A model generated the notes under the pieces. The model was given only the letters and a program-made list of their open reading frames with translations. It did no database searches and had not been told where the DNA came from. DNA of 64,000 nucleotides from an uncultured bacterium (GTDB lineage: Bacteria > Cyanobacteriota > Vampirovibrionia > Gastranaerophilales > Gastranaerophilaceae). How positions within the stretch are numbered: the stretch's first letter is position 1; every line of letters begins with the position of its first letter. Where the stretch lies: assembly GCA_958366705.1 (NCBI GenBank), contig CATXCB010000007.1, positions 1 through 64,000 of the forward strand, read 5' to 3'. A program made the position numbers and the translations under genes. This document shows, piece after piece, positions 58,829 through 64,000 of this stretch.

Positions 58829-59347
58829 ATGACACAAATAAGTGCAATAAATAACTTCAAAACTAACCACCTGACTCCCCTGACGAACGATCCGCAGAAA
58901 AAAGAAAATACAGAAAAAGCTGCGACTGTAGTTGGGAGTACCGGATTTGTCGCAACTGCAACAAAATATGCCAGTAAAAGAGGGCTAAGAGGACAGTCCG
59001 GAGAAAAAATTATTCAAGCAGGCGAAAAAACTCTTCAAACAATGATGGAAAGTGTTCAAGAATCCAGTAGAATTGCCGGTAAAGGTATGAAAGAGGCTAC
59101 AGGATTTTTTGCAAAATTTAAAAAGGATGCAAGCATTTTCACAGAAGACTTTATGCGATTTGCCGGTAAATTAAAGAACAATAAAATAATAGAACCAATT
59201 ATAAATAGTCCAATTACGAAAAAAGCAGCAGGCGCATTTGGCGGAGTTATGGCATTCTTTGTACTGGCTACAGGGGTAAGTAAAGCTGCAGAAAACGGTT
59301 CTCTTGCTATTAATGATATAAAACATAAATATTATGAAATGAAATAA
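58829..59347 (+). CDS. unknown protein with C-terminal membrane helix
   Basis: 172 residues, polar N-terminus (MTQISAINNFKTNHLTPLTN), helical Lys/Glu-rich middle with KGMKEATGFFAKFKKDAS, and one hydrophobic segment GAFGGVMAFFVLATGV near residue 145, so possibly tail-anchored. GAGGAC precedes the ATG. Forms a pair with the gene at 58115; the two may interact. No family recognised. Confidence 0.65.
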   Translation: MTQISAINNFKTNHLTPLTNDPQKKENTEKAATVVGSTGFVATATKYASKRGLRGQSGEKIIQAGEKTLQTMMESVQESSRIAGKGMKEATGFFAKFKKDASIFTEDFMRFAGKLKNNKIIEPIINSPITKKAAGAFGGVMAFFVLATGVSKAAENGSLAINDIKHKYYEMK

Positions 59348-59401
59348 TATCAATCATTTTTAATTGAGAAAATATAAAAATCGTGCTAAACTTATTATGT
59401 T

Positions 59402-60550
59402 ATGCACGATTTTCTAATAAAAAAAATAGTCAATTCAGATATAGAAAAAGAACTTATGAATATAGGTTTTGATAAAAGTTATACGCACATTGCAAAAAAC
59501 AAATTTGACTATATAAACATTAAAATATTCGACTTAAATTGTGCTCAAGCTAATATTATCAAGCAAACAGCTCTTTCTGTGGGCGCAGACTGCGCAACTC
59601 ATAGAGAAGTTATAACAGGTAAAATCGAATCTTCAAACTGCATTATCGGCGGAAGCTTTTCTCAAATAAAAAAAATAGCAGAGAAACTACAAACTCAACC
59701 TTTTAAATTAAAAAATCTTGGTAATATTCTCATTAAAGAAATTGAAAATTCACCACCTAAAAAGACAAAAATAATGGGAATATTAAATATCACTACAGAT
59801 TCTTTTTCTGATGGCGGTCAATACTTTGAATTCAACGCAGCGATAGCGCAATTAACAAAACTAATTGAAGATGGGGCTGACATCATAGATATAGGTGCAG
59901 AATCCACTAAACCATATTCTAAAGCTGTTTGCGCAGAAAAACAACTGGAAAGATTAGAACCTCTGCTAAAGTATATTAAAGAAAACAATATTACAACCCC
60001 AATAAGCATTGATACCCGAAGTGCTTTAGTCGCCCAAAAAAGTATTGAACTAGGTGCAAAAATTATTAACGATGTATCCGGTTTTGACTACGACAACAAA
60101 ATGATTGATGTTCTCGCGGCAAATCCTGATATAAAAATAGTTATACAACATTCCCAAGGCTCACCTGAAACAATGCAAATAGCACCGTCATACGAAAATT
60201 TAATGGACGAAATTTTTCGCAATCTACAAAATAAAATTGAATGCGCAATTACTAAAGGTATAAAAAAAGAAAATATTATTGTTGACCCCGGCATAGGTTT
60301 TGGAAAAACAAAACAACATAATCTTGAAATTCTAGACCGCTGGCAAGAATTACAAACAACAGGATGCCCTGTACTTATAGGATTATCAAGAAAAAGTCTG
60401 CTTGAATTGCCGGAAGCTGATAATAAAGAAAAAGATATGTACTCATTAGCACTTGCCACACCTTTACTCAAGGATAATATAGATTACATTCGAGTTCACA
60501 ATGTAAAAATTCATAAAAAACTTCAAAGCATCCTATCTAAAAACCAATAG
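59402..60550 (+). CDS. folP: dihydropteroate synthase with N-terminal extension
   Basis: 382 residues, about 110 more than the minimal enzyme. N-terminal extension (1-118) is a non-catalytic domain seen in long clostridial-type forms. The synthase core begins IMGILNITTDSFSDGG, with IGAESTKP, ISIDTRS, DVSGFDYD, DPGIGFGKTKQHN and the final R-x-H-N (VHNVK). Condenses pterin diphosphate with p-aminobenzoate. folK at 3263 supplies the preceding step. Confidence 0.93.
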   Translation: MHDFLIKKIVNSDIEKELMNIGFDKSYTHIAKNKFDYINIKIFDLNCAQANIIKQTALSVGADCATHREVITGKIESSNCIIGGSFSQIKKIAEKLQTQPFKLKNLGNILIKEIENSPPKKTKIMGILNITTDSFSDGGQYFEFNAAIAQLTKLIEDGADIIDIGAESTKPYSKAVCAEKQLERLEPLLKYIKENNITTPISIDTRSALVAQKSIELGAKIINDVSGFDYDNKMIDVLAANPDIKIVIQHSQGSPETMQIAPSYENLMDEIFRNLQNKIECAITKGIKKENIIVDPGIGFGKTKQHNLEILDRWQELQTTGCPVLIGLSRKSLLELPEADNKEKDMYSLALATPLLKDNIDYIRVHNVKIHKKLQSILSKNQ

Positions 60551-60590
60551 TCTAATTTATTAATCTGTTAGAAATATTAATAATACAGTT

Positions 60591-61496
60591 ATGAGCAATC
60601 TTACCGCAGGAAAAATATTATTACTTATACTGTTACTACTAATATTACTTATTTCGATAGGCACATATTTTAACCATACATATATCCGAGCAGAATTCAA
60701 AAAAATGGATCCGATGCCATCTCGTATGGGAGTATATTATAAAGGGTACAAATTAGGAACTACAAATAAAGTTAAAATATCAAAAGATTTCAAAACAACA
60801 TATCTGTATATCACCTTGAATCAAAGAGGTTTGCAACTGCCAAAAAACATAACAGTTAAAATAAAAAATTATAAAGAAGATGACGAAAATACAAAATATG
60901 TTGATATAATTTATCCACGCTCACCTATGCTGAAATATATAAAAACAGGTGATGTTATAAAAGGCGAAAGTGGCTTCACATTTAGCGGAATCTCAGATAT
61001 AAATCAGGCACATTTGGATGATTTATCCGAAAAAGGTGGAAGTTTGCTAAGTTCTGCAACAAAAACTACAGATGCTTTGACAGAATTATTTGACCTTGTC
61101 ACAGAAATTTTAACAGAGAACAGACAAAATATACTTGAATCAACATCATCATTAAAAGATAGTATAGCTAATTTAAAAACAACAACTGCAAGTATTAAGG
61201 ATTTATCAAACAAAGTTAATAATGAAATAACCAGCCAAACTATCAGAAACAGTGCTGCAAATATCGAAAAAACTACTCTTAACTTTGCAAATTCTTCAAA
61301 TGACTTTATTTCAATTTCAGGAAACTTTAATAAAACAAGCGCAGACTTCTCTGTACTTGTGCCAAAATTAAGTGTACTAATTGATGCTGTTCAACTCGTT
61401 GTTTGTAACGTAAACGAAATTATTGTAGGGGTAAAAAACACTTTAAAACAACGATTTGGCGGAGCAAGAATAATATTTGGCAAACCAATTAAATAA
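60591..61496 (+). CDS. MCE/MlaD-family lipid transport protein
   Basis: 301 residues: one N-terminal membrane helix (GKILLLILLLLILLISIGTYF), an MCE domain (about 35-115) with RMGVYYKGYKLGTTNKVKIS, then a long helical, coiled-coil region (150-260) like those that form a periplasmic tube. Supports an outer-membrane lipid trafficking system; the ATPase and permease (MlaE/MlaF) are not here. A near-consensus -10 (AATAAT) lies 6 nt before the ATG. Confidence 0.8.
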   Translation: MSNLTAGKILLLILLLLILLISIGTYFNHTYIRAEFKKMDPMPSRMGVYYKGYKLGTTNKVKISKDFKTTYLYITLNQRGLQLPKNITVKIKNYKEDDENTKYVDIIYPRSPMLKYIKTGDVIKGESGFTFSGISDINQAHLDDLSEKGGSLLSSATKTTDALTELFDLVTEILTENRQNILESTSSLKDSIANLKTTTASIKDLSNKVNNEITSQTIRNSAANIEKTTLNFANSSNDFISISGNFNKTSADFSVLVPKLSVLIDAVQLVVCNVNEIIVGVKNTLKQRFGGARIIFGKPIK

Positions 61497-61503
61497 AATT
61501 AAA

Positions 61504-61527
61504 AAGCCTCTTGTTTAAATAAGGCTT
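61504..61527. terminator. weak bidirectional terminator
   Basis: AAGCCT...AGGCTT around a 12-nt loop between convergent genes; imperfect T run. Confidence 0.45.
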
Positions 61528-61534
61528 ATTAATT

Positions 61535-62884
61535 TTAAATATTCTCATTCATAACTTCAACCATACATTCTTTTGCAACATCAGTTACAAAATCCATATC
61601 ATCAGGCTGAATAATCAACGGCGGATTGAAATATATAACATCACCTAATGGTCTTAGTAAAACACCTTTTTTCAATGCTTTTTTATAAATCTGATAACCT
61701 AAACGCAAATTAGACGGATAAGCTTCTTTTGAGTTTTTATCTTTGACAATTTCAATAGCATTTATCAATCCGATATTACGTACCTCGCCAACGTACGGCA
61801 ATTCTAAAAATTTATCTTTTATAATTTTGTTAAAATACTTAGCATTTTCAACAGCTTTTGATATAATCTGCTCGTCCTCAAGAATATTTAAAACCTCTAT
61901 AGCTGCAGAACAAGCAAGCGGGTTTCCAGCATAAGTGTGCGAATGCATAAAAGCTTTACCCTTGCCGTAATCATCATAAAAAGCATCATAAATTTCTTGA
62001 GTTGTTACACATATAGACATCGGCATATATCCGCCTGTCAACCCTTTTGACAAGCACATAATATCGGGAGAAACTCCGGCATGATCAAAAGCAAACATTT
62101 TACCGGTTCTACCGTATCCTGTTGCAATTTCATCTGCAATCAAATGTATATTGTATTTATCACAAATAGCTCTTAACTTAGTTAAATATAACGGCGGATA
62201 GACTTTCATCCCCGCAGAACCTTGAAGTAATGGTTCAACAAGCATCGCACAAGTTTCATCCCCGAACTGTGCAAATGTTTTTTCAGCCTTTTCAAAACAC
62301 TCACAATTACAGTTATCCCTACATTTTCCATACGGACAACGAAAACAATCAGGCCCATCTACATGCACCACATCCATTAATATTGGTTTGTAAATTTGTG
62401 AATACAAATCGCAAGCTCCAACGGATAAGGCACCGATAGTTTCACCATGATAAGCATCTGATAATGCCATAAAACGTTTCTTTTGCTTATTACCGGTCTG
62501 CTGATGGTACTGAAAACTCATTTTCATAGACATTTCAATAGCAGCCGAGCCATTATCTGCAAAATTAAACTTACACAAACCTTTCGGCAAAACTTTTATA
62601 AGTTTTTGACACAACGTAATAGCCGTTTTATGCGTAAAATTTGCAAAAATAACATGCTCTAATGTATCTAATTGTTTTTTCATAGCAGCATTTATTCTTG
62701 GATTACAGTGTCCCAAAAGGTTACACCACCAAGAACTTACTATATCTTTGTAACAATTTCCCTCAGTATCATACAGATTTATACCTTTTGCATGGTCAAT
62801 AACAATAGGAGGCAAAGTTTCATAATCTTTCATTTGTGAGCACGGGTGCCAAATATATTTTAAATCTTCTTCCTGCCAATTCAT
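61535..62884 (-). CDS. bioA: adenosylmethionine-8-amino-7-oxononanoate aminotransferase
   Basis: 449 residues. PLP-dependent class III aminotransferase that makes 7,8-diaminopelargonate from KAPA using SAM as amino donor. IWHPCSQMKDYE at the N-terminus is diagnostic for BioA. NGSAAIEMSMK, DEIATGYGRTGKMFAFDHA and the lysine in CLSKGLTGGYMPMS follow. A Cys-rich loop (CFRCPYGKCRDNCNCECF) near residue 185 is unusual. Directly downstream of bioD. Confidence 0.93.
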   Translation of the reverse strand: MNWQEEDLKYIWHPCSQMKDYETLPPIVIDHAKGINLYDTEGNCYKDIVSSWWCNLLGHCNPRINAAMKKQLDTLEHVIFANFTHKTAITLCQKLIKVLPKGLCKFNFADNGSAAIEMSMKMSFQYHQQTGNKQKKRFMALSDAYHGETIGALSVGACDLYSQIYKPILMDVVHVDGPDCFRCPYGKCRDNCNCECFEKAEKTFAQFGDETCAMLVEPLLQGSAGMKVYPPLYLTKLRAICDKYNIHLIADEIATGYGRTGKMFAFDHAGVSPDIMCLSKGLTGGYMPMSICVTTQEIYDAFYDDYGKGKAFMHSHTYAGNPLACSAAIEVLNILEDEQIISKAVENAKYFNKIIKDKFLELPYVGEVRNIGLINAIEIVKDKNSKEAYPSNLRLGYQIYKKALKKGVLLRPLGDVIYFNPPLIIQPDDMDFVTDVAKECMVEVMNENI

Positions 62885-62929
62885 ACTTTAACCTTCTTTC
62901 TTATATCCCATACAAAATTAATTATACCA

Positions 62930-63619
62930 CTATATAAATAAATTGAGCAAAGCCTCACGTGAGATATTAATATCATTATCATTCTGTTTCACAGTAGCTA
63001 TAACATCTACACCTGTTAAACTTTCAACCTGCCTTTGATTATCAAGATGCATAAAATCACTCTCATCAAAATTATTCAAAATTATCCCGCGAATATTAAG
63101 CCCATGAGCTTTTGCATACTCAACAGTCAGAATAACAGAATTAATCGTACCTAATCCACCATCAGCAACAATTAATATATCCAACCCAAGCCCGCTTATA
63201 ACCTGCGGAAGTAATAATTTTTGACCTTTGGTTAAATTAAAAGGACAAGTAATACCTCCTGCCCCCTCCACCAGTAAATACTCGTAACAAGAAGACTTTT
63301 CTTGAAAATCAGCTTTTATTTTATCAAGAGTAATATTAACCCCCTGACGCTCGGCAGCAAGATGAGGAGAAACAGCTTCCTCAAAACAATAAGAAAGACA
63401 ATTCATAGGTTGATCACTCAATCCTGCAGTACAAACCACAAAATCACAATCCCCCGGAAGCAAAGAACCGTCATCTTGCTTGATTGCACCGCTTAATGCA
63501 GGTTTATAATATCCGCAATCAAATCCTAAATCCCTCATTTTTTTCACCAGCAATCCTGAAACATATGTTTTACCTATATCAGTCCCGGTTGCGGTGATAA
63601 AAACTGATTTACAACTCAT
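62930..63619 (-). CDS. bioD: dethiobiotin synthetase
   Basis: 229 residues from ATG 63619 (GAGGAG 9 nt upstream). ATP-dependent ring closure of 7,8-diaminopelargonate to dethiobiotin. P-loop ATGTDIGKTYVS, YYKPALSGAI, VEGAGGITCPFN and VADGGLGTIN. Operon with bioA; no bioF, bioC or bioB within the window, so the rest of the pathway is elsewhere or the substrate is imported. Confidence 0.93.
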   Translation of the reverse strand: MSCKSVFITATGTDIGKTYVSGLLVKKMRDLGFDCGYYKPALSGAIKQDDGSLLPGDCDFVVCTAGLSDQPMNCLSYCFEEAVSPHLAAERQGVNITLDKIKADFQEKSSCYEYLLVEGAGGITCPFNLTKGQKLLLPQVISGLGLDILIVADGGLGTINSVILTVEYAKAHGLNIRGIILNNFDESDFMHLDNQRQVESLTGVDVIATVKQNDNDINISREALLNLFI

Positions 63620-63641
63620 ATCCAATATCTCCTCAAAATAT

Positions 63642-63671
63642 AAAAGCGATAACAACTTTGTTACCGCTTTT
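63642..63671 (-). terminator. terminator after the TpsB-like gene
   Basis: On the minus strand AAAAGCGGTAACAA / TTGTTATCGCTTTT pair with one G-U, then TTATATTTT. Confidence 0.75.
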
Positions 63672-63708
63672 ATTATATTGCAAAAATATTTTTAGTTAAC
63701 AACTAATT

Positions 63709-64000
63709 TTATAATGTTGCACCACCGTCTAGCAAGTAGTCATAGTGTCTGATATCATCATAGTTATTTAAACCATCTGGAGGCGCAATTTTTGATTCAA
63801 CTTCTTTTTGAGGAACAGGTTGAGGTTTTGTAGATCTTCTGCTTAACAATGCATCAAAATCAGGTTCTAGAGTCAATTCAAAGTGGAATCTACCATATTT
63901 TCTGTGCTGCTCATAAGCATTGTTAATCAAAGGATATCCCCAGTATAATCTGGCACTTAAATCACCAGGAAGCTGAACTCTCAAGCCCATACCAACTGAA
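63709..64000 (-). CDS. C-terminal part of a TpsB/FhaC-like outer-membrane protein (cut by window end)
   Basis: Only the last 97 codons are in the window. MGLRVQLPGDLSARLYWGYP and RFHFELTLEPDF correspond to the last strands of a ShlB/FhaC (two-partner secretion) barrel. Unlike typical members, whose barrel ends the protein, about 45 polar residues follow (PQPVPQKEVESKIAPPDG...). The frame continues off the end; ATG 63990 is an internal Met. A bioD transcript begins after its terminator. Confidence 0.7.
   Translation of the reverse strand, partial: SVGMGLRVQLPGDLSARLYWGYPLINNAYEQHRKYGRFHFELTLEPDFDALLSRRSTKPQPVPQKEVESKIAPPDGLNNYDDIRHYDYLLDGGATL

Overview
The window reads as a chromosome segment of an AT-rich, diderm, fermentative gut bacterium, most likely Candidatus Gastranaerophilales (Melainabacteria/Vampirovibrionia). 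This is inference from several features. Three prepilins share the near-invariant N-terminus FTLAEVLITLGIIG. LPS and outer-membrane genes are present: a Kdo transferase, an MsbA-like exporter, an MCE/MlaD protein and a TpsB barrel. There is a Rex redox sensor, there are no respiratory or photosynthetic genes, and many lineage-type proteins lack recognisable domains. Most genes are housekeeping. No CRISPR array, rRNA, prophage or IS transposase was seen.

Layout. 1-574 is a repeat island. 575-6.9 kb holds an unknown protein, waaA, folK, an HI0933-type flavoprotein and thrS. 6.9-11.2 kb is a minus-strand operon mtnP-yggT-yggT-trkA-trkH. 11.5-18.5 kb carries an exported protein, a TPR protein, proS, DedA, HU, a GT2 glycosyltransferase and apt. 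18.6-22.7 kb has a SIMPL protein, ligA and speB. 22.8-25.3 kb is a prepilin/HTH/repeat region. 25.3-28.3 kb has YraN, queF, a dicarboxylate symporter and tRNA-Leu. 28.6-36.9 kb has an alpha/beta hydrolase, msbA, a CHAP protein, coaE, an RsuA-type pseudouridine synthase, a thioesterase, rex, a second prepilin/HTH pair and coaX. 37.4-41.5 kb has tuf, an array of very small paralogous genes and ychF. 41.5-52.4 kb has a giant GH13-like protein, ahcY, a TerC-like protein, two exported proteins and uvrA. 52.5-64 kb has lineage-type unknowns, a DUF559 nuclease bracketed by inverted repeats, obg, a radical-SAM protein, folP, an MCE protein, bioA-bioD and the 3' end of a TpsB gene.

Most notable observations. 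(1) Between tuf and ychF, four tiny genes in three transcription units share a C-terminal [ND]A-x-[LI]-[LV]-[ED]-x-LL motif, and the units share a conserved block of about 67 bp upstream; one member is a ribbon-helix-helix protein. (2) Two prepilin genes are each paired divergently with a small HTH gene, and both intergenic regions carry palindromes built on CATGAATAT. (3) At least eight genes have a TATAAT-like box ending exactly 6-7 nt before the start codon, which predicts leaderless mRNAs. (4) A DUF559 nuclease gene lies between inverted copies of a 40-bp GC-rich palindromic repeat. (5) Several proteins without a signal peptide carry a short [STVIQ]-F-x-G motif near the N-terminus.

Protein functions are assigned from recognised motifs without database searches. 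Start sites were chosen from Shine-Dalgarno spacing or -10 geometry visible in the sequence.
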